The notes beneath the pieces were generated by a model. The model made no database searches. It was not told the origin of the DNA and saw only the letters and a list, made by a program, of their open reading frames with translations. 64,000 nt of DNA from Saccharothrix luteola (GTDB lineage Bacteria; Actinomycetota; Actinomycetes; Mycobacteriales; Pseudonocardiaceae), in the NCBI RefSeq assembly GCF_020859565.1, contig NZ_JAJHUO010000010.1:186001-250000 (forward strand), given 5' to 3'. Of the stretch, positions 18,583 to 26,375 are shown piece after piece. Position 1 is the first letter of the stretch. Every line of letters starts with the position of its first letter. The position numbers were made by a program, and so were the translations under genes.

Positions 18583-18617
18583 CGAGGGCCGCCCCGCGCG
18601 AAGCGGAGCGGCCCTCG
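18583..18617. terminator. Terminator downstream of etfA
   Basis: CGAGGGCCGC pairs with GCGGCCCTCG, and an inner CCGC/GCGG extends the stem. It lies just past the etfA stop on the minus strand and separates the etf operon from the acyltransferase pair. Confidence 0.65.
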
Positions 18618-18643
18618 ATCGGAACCGCGAACGAACCCGCAGG

Positions 18644-19603
18644 TCAGCCCTTGCGCTTGCCGACCTCGTCGGTCAGCTGGGGCGCGACCGCGAACAGGTC
18701 GCCGACCACGCCGAAGTCGGCGATCTCGAAGATCGGCGCCTCTGCGTCCTTGTTGACGGCGACGATGGTCTTGGACGTCTGCATGCCCGCCCGGTGCTGG
18801 ATCGCGCCGGAGATGCCCAGCGCGATGTACAGCTGCGGCGAGACCGTCTTGCCGGTCTGGCCGACCTGGAACTGGTGCGGGTAGTAGCCGGAGTCCACCG
18901 CGGCCCGGGACGCGCCGACCGCCGCGCCGAGGCTGTCGGCCAGCTTCTCCACGACCTCGAAGCTCTCCGCGCTGCCCACGCCACGACCACCGGACACGAC
19001 GACCGACGCCTCGGTCAGCTCGGGGCGGTCGCCACCGGCGACCGGCTCGCGCCCGGTCACCCTGGTGACCAGCGCCGGGTTCGCGGCGGGCGCCTCGACG
19101 GCCTGCTCGACCGCGTCCGCGGGCGACTCCGACGCCTCGACGCCGCCCGGGCGCACGGCGATGACCGGCACGCCCTTGGTGACCTTGGACTTCACCACGT
19201 ACGCGCCACCGAAGATCGACTGCGTGGCGACGCCCTCGCCGTCGAGGTCGACGGCGTCGTAGAGCAGACCGGAGTCCAGGCGCACGGCCAGCCGGCCCGC
19301 GACCTCCTTGCCCTCCAACGTCGCCGACACCAGCACGGCGGCGGGCGACGCGGTGGCGGCGATCGCGGCGAGCGCGTCCACCTTCGGCGTGACCAGGTGG
19401 TTCACGGCGTCGTCGGACTCCACCGCGTACACCTTCACCGCGCCGTAGCGGCCCAGCGACTCCCTCACCTTGCCCGCCGTCCCGGGCGATCCGACCACCA
19501 CCGCGGCCGGCTCGCCGAGACGGCGCGCGGCGGATAGAAGCTCATAGGTGACCTTCTTGACCTCGCCGTCGACGTGGTCGACGAGGACGAGTACCTCAGA
19601 CAT
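18644..19603 (-). CDS. etfA: Electron transfer flavoprotein alpha subunit
   Basis: A 319-residue EtfA (FixB). Together with EtfB it takes electrons from acyl-CoA dehydrogenases and passes them to the quinone pool. The C-terminal FAD domain is recognisable by [27 protein letters not shown] and [18 protein letters not shown] 19603 follows the etfB stop by 14 bp. The order etfB-etfA matches Rv3029c-Rv3028c. Confidence 0.97.
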   Translation of the reverse strand: MSEVLVLVDHVDGEVKKVTYELLSAARRLGEPAAVVVGSPGTAGKVRESLGRYGAVKVYAVESDDAVNHLVTPKVDALAAIAATASPAAVLVSATLEGKEVAGRLAVRLDSGLLYDAVDLDGEGVATQSIFGGAYVVKSKVTKGVPVIAVRPGGVEASESPADAVEQAVEAPAANPALVTRVTGREPVAGGDRPELTEASVVVSGGRGVGSAESFEVVEKLADSLGAAVGASRAAVDSGYYPHQFQVGQTGKTVSPQLYIALGISGAIQHRAGMQTSKTIVAVNKDAEAPIFEIADFGVVGDLFAVAPQLTDEVGKRKG

Positions 19604-19617
19604 TGGATTCCTCGCCT

Positions 19618-20400
19618 TCAGATGAGCTTCTGGTCGACCAGGTACGCGGCGATCTTCGAACCGCCGTCACCCGAGTCCTCGACACGCTGCCCGGCGCCGC
19701 GCGGCGGCTTCGGGGCCGACTCCAGCACCTGCGACCAGGCGGCGCCGAGGCCGACCTCGCCCGCGTCGAGCCCCAGGTCGGCGACCGTGAGCTTGCTGAC
19801 CGGCTTCTTCTTCGCCGCCATGATGCCCTTGAACGACGGGTACCGCGGCTCGTTGATCTTCTCGTTCACGCTGACCACGGCGGGCAGGCTCGCTTCGAGG
19901 TGCGAGACGCCCTCGTCGGTCTCCCGCTCGGCCTTGACCGTGCCGCCTTCGACCGTGAGCTTGCGCACCTGCGTCACCTGCGGCACGCCCAGCAGCTCCG
20001 CCAGCATGGCGGGCACCGCGCCCGCGCGGCCGTCGGTGGCCTCGTTGCCCGCGATGACCAGGTCGAAGCCCTCGATCGTGCCGATGGCCTTGGCCAGCAC
20101 CTTGGCGGTGGTGAGCGCGTCGGAACCGTGCAGGGCCTCGTCGGAGACGTGCACGGCCTTGTCCGCACCCATGGAGAGCGCCTTGCGGATCGCGTCGGTC
20201 GCGCGGTCGGGACCCATCGCGACGACGGTCACCTCGCCGCCGTGCGCCTCCTGGAGCAGCAGCGCCTCTTCCACGGCGCGCTCGTTGATCTCGTCGAGCA
20301 CGGCGTCCGCGGACTCGCGGTCGAGGGTGTGGTCGGCGTCGGCGAGCTTGCGCTCGGACCAGGTGTCGGGCACCTGCTTGACCAGGACGACAATGTTCAT
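19618..20400 (-). CDS. etfB: Electron transfer flavoprotein beta subunit
   Basis: A 260-residue EtfB (FixA). The opening MNIVVLVKQVPDTWSERKL, AMGPDRATDAIRKALSMGAD and the signature region VIAGNEATDGRAGAVPAMLA are typical of the AMP-binding, non-catalytic subunit. ATG 20400 was chosen over a longer upstream frame because it gives the invariant start. It is the first gene of the etfBA operon. An inverted repeat 131 bp upstream resembles one in front of the enoyl-CoA hydratase gene. Confidence 0.97.
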   Translation of the reverse strand: MNIVVLVKQVPDTWSERKLADADHTLDRESADAVLDEINERAVEEALLLQEAHGGEVTVVAMGPDRATDAIRKALSMGADKAVHVSDEALHGSDALTTAKVLAKAIGTIEGFDLVIAGNEATDGRAGAVPAMLAELLGVPQVTQVRKLTVEGGTVKAERETDEGVSHLEASLPAVVSVNEKINEPRYPSFKGIMAAKKKPVSKLTVADLGLDAGEVGLGAAWSQVLESAPKPPRGAGQRVEDSGDGGSKIAAYLVDQKLI

Positions 20401-20530
20401 GGGTCCTCTTCGACCTCCTGCGGACGGGCGGCGACGTGGGTGGGCGACGGTAGTTGCCTGCGGTCGCCGGATTGTTCGTGACCCTGCCATGTCATCGCCG
20501 CATTGGCATGGTGGTGTCTGCCACCTGGAT

Positions 20531-20546
20531 GTTACCCACCGGTAGC
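20531..20546. promoter_or_regulatory. Operator-like inverted repeat upstream of etfBA
   Basis: GTTACCCACCGGTAGC contains TACC-N4-GGTA symmetry. Nearly the same 16-mer lies 39 bp upstream of the enoyl-CoA hydratase gene at 38901, suggesting one regulator, perhaps TetR-type, for both acyl-CoA oxidation units. Confidence 0.5.
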
Positions 20547-20666
20547 AGAGGTGCAAACAGCAGCAAGCACCCGCTGCGGGTGATGATGCTCACTGGCGCT
20601 CACCGGGCCATTCGGACATTGTCGCCAGTCCGCACGACGGCGTTACAGACCCTCCCCCTACTCGGC

Positions 20667-20672
20667 TAGGTT
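20667..20672 (+). promoter_or_regulatory. Putative -10 box for a leaderless degV transcript
   Basis: TAGGTT ends 7 nt before ATG 20680, and no Shine-Dalgarno sequence is present. Confidence 0.45.
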
Positions 20673-20679
20673 CGAGCGC

Positions 20680-21522
20680 ATGCCACGGCGAGTAGCGATT
20701 GTCACCGACTCCACCGCCTGCCTGCCGCCGCAGTTGACCGAGAAGCTCGGCGTGACCGTCGCGCAGATCCAGGTGCGCATCGGGGACTGGGTGGACGACG
20801 AGGTCCGCGTGCCCGTGCCGAAGCTCGTGGACGCCCTGCGCGGGCAGCTCGACGTGACCACCGCGCCACCGGACCCCGGCGCGTTCTTCTGGACCTACGC
20901 CGACGCGGCGGCCTCCGGCGCCGAGGCGATCGTGTCGCTGCACGTGTCGACCGGTCTGTCGAAGACCGTGGAGGCGGCCCGGCAGGCAGCCGCCCAGGTG
21001 CAGGTGCCGGTGCACGTGGTCGACACGCAGACGTGCGGCATGAGCCTCGGGTACGCCGTGGTCGCCGCCGCGACCGCGGCCGCCGCCGGTGGTGACGCGA
21101 ACCGCGTGCTGTCCGCCGCGCAGCACAGCGTCCGGCGCAGCACCGAGCTGATCTACGTGGACACGTTGGAGTACCTGCAGCGCGGTGGGCGGATCGGCAA
21201 GGCCACCGCACTGCTCGGCTCGGCGCTGTCGATGAAACCGCTGCTGACCGTCTCCGACGGGCAGATCACGCCGCTGGACAAGGTGCTCGGCGCGGAGCGG
21301 GCCATCCGCAAGCTGATCGACATCGCGGCCAAGCGGGCGGGCGGGGCGGAGGTCGACATCGCGGTCGAGCACTTCGACGCGGCCGACCGCGCCCGGACCG
21401 TGCTCGACCAGTTGCGCGCCAAGCTGCCGAACGTGCGGCGGTTCCTGGTGACCCAGGTCAGCTCGGCGATCGGCGCGCACGTCGGGCCGGGCGCGGTGGG
21501 CGTGACCGTTTCGCCGGTTTAG
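20680..21522 (+). CDS. DegV family fatty-acid-binding protein
   Basis: A 280-residue DegV/FakB-like protein. The N-terminal VAIVTDSTACLPPQL holds the fatty-acid carboxylate-binding Thr-Asp-Ser-Thr. SLHVSTGLSKTVEAARQAA and the TLEYLQRGGRIGKATALLGS block are family hallmarks. FakB proteins present exogenous fatty acids to a FakA kinase, but no fakA gene is seen here. ATG 20680 is preceded by a likely -10 box rather than a ribosome-binding site. Confidence 0.92.
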   Translation: MPRRVAIVTDSTACLPPQLTEKLGVTVAQIQVRIGDWVDDEVRVPVPKLVDALRGQLDVTTAPPDPGAFFWTYADAAASGAEAIVSLHVSTGLSKTVEAARQAAAQVQVPVHVVDTQTCGMSLGYAVVAAATAAAAGGDANRVLSAAQHSVRRSTELIYVDTLEYLQRGGRIGKATALLGSALSMKPLLTVSDGQITPLDKVLGAERAIRKLIDIAAKRAGGAEVDIAVEHFDAADRARTVLDQLRAKLPNVRRFLVTQVSSAIGAHVGPGAVGVTVSPV

Positions 21523-21580
21523 CCCGGTTGGGAACTCGGTGCGGGGTTTGAGCGTTGAGCGGACAGGGAAGGAGGTGGAC

Positions 21581-21724
21581 ATGGCATCTCTGTTCAGCAA
21601 ACTCGCCGCGTTCGCCCGCAGTCCGCAGGGCCGCCGGGTCACCGAGCAGGTCAAGCACGTGGCACGCGACCCCCGCAACAAGGCCAAGGCCCAACAACTG
21701 CTCCGCAAGCTCCGCAAGCGCTGA
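21581..21724 (+). CDS. 47-residue highly basic small protein
   Basis: A short gene for a 47-residue protein of the form MASLFSKLAAFARSPQGRRV followed by a Lys/Arg-rich tail ending LRKLRKR. A near-perfect Shine-Dalgarno (GGAAGGAGG) ends about 6 bp before ATG 21581, which strongly supports translation. The protein is amphipathic and helical, with a net charge near +14, so it may bind nucleic acid or membrane. It lies 58 bp after degV on the same strand and is followed at once by a strong hairpin. Confidence 0.75.
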   Translation: MASLFSKLAAFARSPQGRRVTEQVKHVARDPRNKAKAQQLLRKLRKR

Positions 21725-21740
21725 CCGAGCGCCGACGTTC

Positions 21741-21777
21741 AGCGGCCCGCTACCGGTTGACTTCCGGGCGGGCCGCT
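21741..21777. terminator. Terminator hairpin between convergent genes
   Basis: AGCGGCCCGC pairs with GCGGGCCGCT, and an inner CCGG/CCGG dyad extends the stem. It follows the small basic protein gene and runs into the end of the convergent membrane-protein gene, so it could serve both. Confidence 0.65.
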
Positions 21778-22367
21778 TCGAACGCGCGGCGGGGCCCACC
21801 GGGCTCGGGCCCGGCCACCACCTGGATGACCTCGGGTCCAGCAGCCGGTTCCGGGCCTGGTTCCACGGTCCCGCCTGGCTCGTCGACCTCATCGACCTCG
21901 TCGAGGTCGGCGGCTTTGTCCGGGTCGGTGATTCCGGCGCTCGGCTCGGTCGACTCGATCGCCGCCAAGGCGGGCTCCGCTGGTCCCGCCAGGGTCGCGA
22001 TGCCGACGACCCGCCCTGCCGGCTCGGGCTCGGCGCGGACCACGTGCATCCGCCGCACTTCGTCCTGGCGCGCGGGTTTCCCGTTGCGCGACACCGGATC
22101 CGGGACGGCGACCAGGTTCGGGCGCGGGGTCGGGCGGTCCGGCTCGGGCAGTGCGGTCGGGATGCCCATCACCGGGTTGCGGTGGATGGGCTTCGTCGCG
22201 TAGTCCTCCGGCGGGAAGTGCGGTTCGAACCGGGGCATCGGCGCGGCGGGCGCCGGTTGCGGCGTCGGTTCGGGCGGTTGTTCGCGGCGGAGCATGACCG
22301 CCGTCAGCACGCAGCCCGCCGCGAACGACAAGGCGCACAACCCGAACACGAACGCCACCCCGGACAT
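21750..22367 (-). CDS. Single-pass membrane protein with Pro/Glu-rich tail
   Basis: A 205-residue protein: one N-terminal hydrophobic helix (VAFVFGLCALSFAAGCVLTAV) followed by a long low-complexity region rich in Pro, Glu, Ala and Asp. The tail includes DLDEVDEVDEPGG-type acidic repeats. No enzymatic domain is seen. ATG 22367 is preferred, and the immediately preceding GTG 22370 is possible. It sits after the coiled-coil gene on the same strand, with 43 bp between them, and may act with it at the cell envelope. Confidence 0.6.
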   Translation of the reverse strand: MSGVAFVFGLCALSFAAGCVLTAVMLRREQPPEPTPQPAPAAPMPRFEPHFPPEDYATKPIHRNPVMGIPTALPEPDRPTPRPNLVAVPDPVSRNGKPARQDEVRRMHVVRAEPEPAGRVVGIATLAGPAEPALAAIESTEPSAGITDPDKAADLDEVDEVDEPGGTVEPGPEPAAGPEVIQVVAGPEPGGPRRAFEAARPEVNR

Positions 22368-22410
22368 CACGCATCCTCACTCGACCGGCCGGCCGCCGGC
22401 GCTGCCGCCA

Positions 22411-23559
22411 TCAAGCACCGACCCGCTGGCCGTCGGTGTCCGCCTGCTCGCCCTTCGACTTCCCGGCGCTGATCGTCTCGGCGGCGATCGGTTCGACCGG
22501 TTCAGCGAGCCCGTCGCCCGCGGCCCCGTCTCCCGCTTGGCCCGCACCAGCCTGGCCCGCACTCGACTGGCTGACACCCGACTGGCCCACAGCGGTCTCC
22601 CCCGCGCTCGCCTGCTCGACGGTCGTCTGCTCCGGGATCAGGTTGGGCACGCGGTCGGCCGCCTCGTCCAGCGCCACGCGCGCCGACGCCAGCTGTGCGG
22701 CCACCAGGTGGCGCAGTTCGCGCAAGTCGTCGGACTGCCGCTGGATCTCCTCGATCCGCCGGTTCGCCTCGCGGGCCGCGAGCTTGATCAGGAACGCCGC
22801 CCGCGCCTTCGCCAGCTCCTCCTGCTCGGCGAAGTGCTGCTGGGCCTCGTTGCGCCGCCGGTTCATGGTCAGCTCGAAGAAGTTCTGGGCCTTGGCGCGC
22901 TTGGCATCGGACTCGGCCTCCAGCTGCGCACACCGCTCAGCGGCCTCCCGCAGCAACTGCTCCGCGTCCTGCTCCGCCTTGGCCAGCGCGGCGGCGCACT
23001 CGGCCTCCACCTCCTCCGCGCGAGCCCTGAGGTGCGCCTCGACCTCGGCCTGACGACGTTCCAGGTCGACCTCGCGCTGGTCCAGGTCGGCGGCACGCAG
23101 GTCGGCCGCCTCGCGCCGGTCGCGCGCGTGCGCTTCGACCTCGGCCCGTCGGGCGGTGCACTCCTCGTCGACCTGGCGCCGCAGGTCGGCCAACTCGGCC
23201 TCGGTGCGCTCGCGCAACGCCTCCGTGTCACGCTCGGCGCGCACCCGCAGGTCGTTCGCCTCGTCCTCGGCGAGCGTCAGCATCCGGTGCAGGCGCTCGG
23301 ACGCGCCGGAGGTCGTGTTGGGCGACATCTCCAGCCGTTCGATGCGGGCCCGGGCCGCGTCGAGGTCGCCCCTGGTCATCTCCAGCAGCTTGCGCAGGTC
23401 GGCGGCCTGGGCCAGGGCCTCGGCCCGGTCGAGGGTCGTGTACTTGAGCTGCTCGTCCAGGTTCTCCAGGTGTTCGATCACCTGTCGGCGGTGAAAACCC
23501 CGGTAGACCACGTCGAAACCCGCGTGCAGCGGAACGATGTCCGACTCTTTCGCACCCAT
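22411..23559 (-). CDS. Coiled-coil DivIVA-like/cytoskeletal protein
   Basis: A 382-residue protein. Residues about 7-40 (IVPLHAGFDVVYRGFHRRQV) resemble the membrane-binding crossed-loop start of DivIVA/Wag31-type proteins. Residues about 40-310 are almost continuous coiled coil (heptads such as EALRERTEAELADLRRQVDE). The last 60 residues are a Gly/Gln/Ser/Ala-rich disordered tail with GQ-type repeats. Actinobacterial relatives such as FilP/Scy organise polar growth and are often mislabelled cellulose-binding. ATG 23559 gives MGAKESDIVPLHAG. Confidence 0.75.
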   Translation of the reverse strand: MGAKESDIVPLHAGFDVVYRGFHRRQVIEHLENLDEQLKYTTLDRAEALAQAADLRKLLEMTRGDLDAARARIERLEMSPNTTSGASERLHRMLTLAEDEANDLRVRAERDTEALRERTEAELADLRRQVDEECTARRAEVEAHARDRREAADLRAADLDQREVDLERRQAEVEAHLRARAEEVEAECAAALAKAEQDAEQLLREAAERCAQLEAESDAKRAKAQNFFELTMNRRRNEAQQHFAEQEELAKARAAFLIKLAAREANRRIEEIQRQSDDLRELRHLVAAQLASARVALDEAADRVPNLIPEQTTVEQASAGETAVGQSGVSQSSAGQAGAGQAGDGAAGDGLAEPVEPIAAETISAGKSKGEQADTDGQRVGA

Positions 23560-23873
23560 GGCGGCCCCGCTCGTTCGAAGATTGGCCGAGGGTACGAGCG
23601 TAAGGCACCCAACCGGCACATGACCACCCACGACTACCCTGGTGCGACACGGTCCAAGCACCGTTCTTGCAGGCGAAACACCATCAGGGAAGATCACCGG
23701 GAATTTGGTTCAGGTCACCCAATGGAGTCATTCCACGGTAATCAACCGGCGTATTGTGAATGCGCACAGCAACATAAATCCGCCATGAACCGGCGAAAAG
23801 TTCACACGAAACAGTGACGCTCTTACGGACAGGCGATGCCTACCCGCGAGTAACGGGCAACTACGCTGGCCGG
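23560..23873. other. AT-richer intergenic region with divergent promoters
   Basis: This 314-bp gap separates the divergent coiled-coil and methyltransferase genes. It is noticeably less GC-rich than its surroundings, especially 23690-23820. No open frame in it looks coding. The only specific signal I can name is the -10-like TACGCT at 23862. Confidence 0.6.
23862..23867 (+). promoter_or_regulatory. Putative -10 box for a leaderless methyltransferase transcript
   Basis: TACGCT ends 6 nt before GTG 23874, and no ribosome-binding site is present. Confidence 0.4.
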
Positions 23874-24620
23874 GTGACCGTCGAGCCGCTGCCCCTCACC
23901 GGTGAGCGCACCGTGCCCGGGATCGCCGAGGAGAACTACTGGTTCAGGCGCCACGAGGCGGCGTACCTGGACCTGGTCCGGCACTGCGTCGGCGCGGTCG
24001 TGCTGGAGGCGGGCTGCGGCGAGGGCTACGGCGCCGCGCTGATCGCCGGGCACGCCGCGCGGGTCGTCGCGCTCGACTACGACCGGCTGACCGCGGCGCA
24101 CGCGCACCGGGCGTACCCGGAACTGGCGGTGCTGCGGGGCAACCTGGCGTCGCTGCCCCTGCGCGACGAGAGCGTGGACGTGGTGGCGAACCTCCAGGTC
24201 ATCGAGCACCTGTGGGACCAGGAGGGCTTCCTGGCGGAGTGCGCGCGGGTGCTGCGGCCCGGCGGCAGGCTGCTGGTCACGACACCGAACCGGATCACCT
24301 TCTCCCCCGGCCGCGACACCCCGCTGAACCCCTTCCACACCCGCGAGCTGGCGCCGGCCGAGCTGCACGAACTGCTGGTCGGCGCGGGCCTGCGGGTCGA
24401 GCTGCTGGCCGGGCTGCGGCACGGTCCGGCGTTGCGCGCGCTGGACGAGCGGTTCGGCGGTTCGATCATCGACGCGCAGGTGGCCGTGGTGGTGGACGGC
24501 GGCACGTGGCCCGACGACCTGCTGGCCGCCGTGGCGTCCGTGCGCAGCGAGGACTTCGAGATCACGACCGACGACCTGGACGCGAGCCTGGACCTGGTCG
24601 CCGTGGCGGTGCGCCCGTGA
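23874..24620 (+). CDS. Class I SAM methyltransferase, Rv3030-like
   Basis: A 248-residue methyltransferase. SAM motif I is VLEAGCGEGYGAAL, the acidic loop is VVALDYDRL, and motif IV is VVANLQVIEHL. In mycobacteria the equivalent gene Rv3030 precedes Rv3031 and Rv3032, a set linked to 6-O-methylglucose lipopolysaccharide. The same three-gene order occurs here, so sugar O-methylation or a related step is the best guess. GTG 23874 opens VTVEPLPLTGERTVPG. Its stop overlaps the next start (GTGA). Confidence 0.85.
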   Translation: MTVEPLPLTGERTVPGIAEENYWFRRHEAAYLDLVRHCVGAVVLEAGCGEGYGAALIAGHAARVVALDYDRLTAAHAHRAYPELAVLRGNLASLPLRDESVDVVANLQVIEHLWDQEGFLAECARVLRPGGRLLVTTPNRITFSPGRDTPLNPFHTRELAPAELHELLVGAGLRVELLAGLRHGPALRALDERFGGSIIDAQVAVVVDGGTWPDDLLAAVASVRSEDFEITTDDLDASLDLVAVAVRP

Positions 24621-26089
24621 CGCGCGAGGGGACGTTCTGCCTGGTCCTGCACAGCCACCTGCCGTGGCTGGCGCACCACGGCGCCTGGCCGGTCGGCGAG
24701 GAGTGGCTGTACCAGGCGTGGGCGCACTCGTACCTGCCCGTGGTGGACCTGCTGGAGCGGTTCGCCGCCGAGGGCCGCGAGGACGTGCTCACGCTGGGCG
24801 TCACGCCGGTCCTGGCCGCGCAGCTCGACGACCCGTACAGCCTGCGGGGCCTGCACGACTGGCTGGGCAACTGGCAGCTGCGCGCGCACAGCGCGTCGTC
24901 CCGGCTGCCCGACCTGGCGGCACGCGAGCACCGCGCGTCGGCGTGGGCGCTGGACCGCTTCGAAACGCGGTGGCGGCACGGTTTCTCACCGATCCTGCGG
25001 TCCCTTGTGGACTCGCGCACCGTCGAGCTCCTCGGCGGACCGGCCGCGCACCCGTTCCAGCCGCTGCTCGACCCGCGGCTGCGGGCGTTCTCGTTGCGCA
25101 CCGGGTTGGCCGACACCGCGCACCGGATCGGCTCGACGCCCGAGGGCATCTGGGCGCCGGAGTGCGCTTACGCGCCGGGCATGGAGCACGACTACGCGCG
25201 TGCGGGCGTGCGGCGGTTCCTGGTGGACGGCCCGGCGCTGCGCGGCGACACCGCCGCGGGCCGTCCGGTCGGCACGTCGGACGTGGTGGCCTTCGGGCGT
25301 GACCTGGAGGTCTCGTACCGGGTGTGGTCGCCCAAGGTCGGCTACCCGGGCGACCCGGCGTACCGGGACTTCCACACCTACGACCACCCCAGCGGGCTCA
25401 AGCCGTCGCGGGTGACGGGCAAGAAGGTCGAGCCGGCCGACAAGCGGCCCTACGACCCGGACCTGGCGGCGGAGGCGGTCCGGCGGCACGCGGCGGACTT
25501 CGTGGACACGGTGGTGCGGCGGCTGCGCGCGTTGAAGGAGCAGCACGGCGAGCCGCCCCTGGTGGTCGCCGCGTACGACACCGAGCTGTACGGGCACTGG
25601 TGGCACGAGGGCCCGGCGTGGTTGGAAGCGGTGCTGCGGCGGCTGCCCGAGGCCGGGGTGCGCGTCACGACGTTGCGCGGGGCGGTCGAGGCCGGGCACG
25701 TCGGCGCGCCGGTCGACGTGCCGCCGTCGTCGTGGGGCTCGGGCAAGGACTGGCAGGTGTGGAACGGGCCCCAGGTCGGCGACATCGTGCACGGCAACGC
25801 GGAGGTGCAGCGGGAGCTGCTCGCGCTCGACCTGTCCGGCGCGGCGCGCGACCCGGTCGCCGACCAGGCCGTGCGGGAGGCGTTGCTGGCGTTGTCCAGC
25901 GACTGGGCGTTCATGGTCACCAAGGACTCGGCCGCCGACTACGCCCGGTACCGGGCCAAGGTGCACGCGGACCGGTTCAACGAGCTCGTCGCGCTGCGGC
26001 GGGCGGGACGCGGGCGTGAGCGGGCGGCCGAACTGCGCCTGGTCGACGGTCCGTTCGGCCACCTCGACGCGCGGGGGCTGGCTAGTTGA
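24617..26089 (+). CDS. GH57 alpha-1,4-glucan branching enzyme-like hydrolase, Rv3031-like
   Basis: A 490-residue glycoside hydrolase family 57 protein. Motif 1 is LHSHLPW (11-17). Motif 3 is WAPECAY, with the nucleophile Glu at about residue 182. Motif 4 is AAYDTELYGHWWHEG, with the acid/base Asp at about 321. The length and the C-terminal helical domain fit GH57 branching enzymes. It would introduce alpha-1,6 branches into the glucan or polymethylated polysaccharide made with the next gene product. GTG 24617 overlaps the methyltransferase stop by 4 bp. Confidence 0.9.
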   Translation: MTREGTFCLVLHSHLPWLAHHGAWPVGEEWLYQAWAHSYLPVVDLLERFAAEGREDVLTLGVTPVLAAQLDDPYSLRGLHDWLGNWQLRAHSASSRLPDLAAREHRASAWALDRFETRWRHGFSPILRSLVDSRTVELLGGPAAHPFQPLLDPRLRAFSLRTGLADTAHRIGSTPEGIWAPECAYAPGMEHDYARAGVRRFLVDGPALRGDTAAGRPVGTSDVVAFGRDLEVSYRVWSPKVGYPGDPAYRDFHTYDHPSGLKPSRVTGKKVEPADKRPYDPDLAAEAVRRHAADFVDTVVRRLRALKEQHGEPPLVVAAYDTELYGHWWHEGPAWLEAVLRRLPEAGVRVTTLRGAVEAGHVGAPVDVPPSSWGSGKDWQVWNGPQVGDIVHGNAEVQRELLALDLSGAARDPVADQAVREALLALSSDWAFMVTKDSAADYARYRAKVHADRFNELVALRRAGRGRERAAELRLVDGPFGHLDARGLAS

Positions 26090-26312
26090 CGCCCCCGCCG
26101 CCCGAGAGGTCGTTGCCGTGCTGGCGGAGCGCGACGCCCGCCGAACCCGGGTTGTCGATCCGGGCCTGCACGACCGGGTCCGCCTTCGAGCGGCCCTTCG
26201 TGTCGGCGGGTCGTTCGAGGCCGGCGCGCTTGGCCCGGGCCCTCCGGTCGACCACGAACCCGATCGCCAGCACCACGGCGCAGAACAGGACCGCCCAGAC
26301 CCAAGGCTGCAT
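26082..26312 (-). CDS. Small single-pass membrane protein
   Basis: A 76-residue protein with one N-terminal hydrophobic helix (WVWAVLFCAVVLAIGFVV) followed by a basic stretch DRRARAKRAG and a polar tail. It would have its tail in the cytoplasm. ATG 26312 is the obvious start. The gene lies opposite in direction between the GH57 and GT4 genes, and its stop overlaps the GH57 stop region by 8 bp. The function is unknown. Confidence 0.65.
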   Translation of the reverse strand: MQPWVWAVLFCAVVLAIGFVVDRRARAKRAGLERPADTKGRSKADPVVQARIDNPGSAGVALRQHGNDLSGGGGVN

Positions 26313-26375
26313 GACCGTACCCCCGATTTCTCCAGAGCTTCCCAGGGTAGCGGTGCAGAGATGCGAGGATGGCCC

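Larger units (their letters stand above)
20401..20679. other. Intergenic region between etfB and degV
   Basis: This 279-bp region carries divergent promoters. It contains the operator-like motif at 20531-20546, a short ACTGGCG/CGCCAGT dyad at 20592-20629 of unknown meaning, and a leaderless-type -10 box for the DegV gene. I see no coding sequence. Confidence 0.6.
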
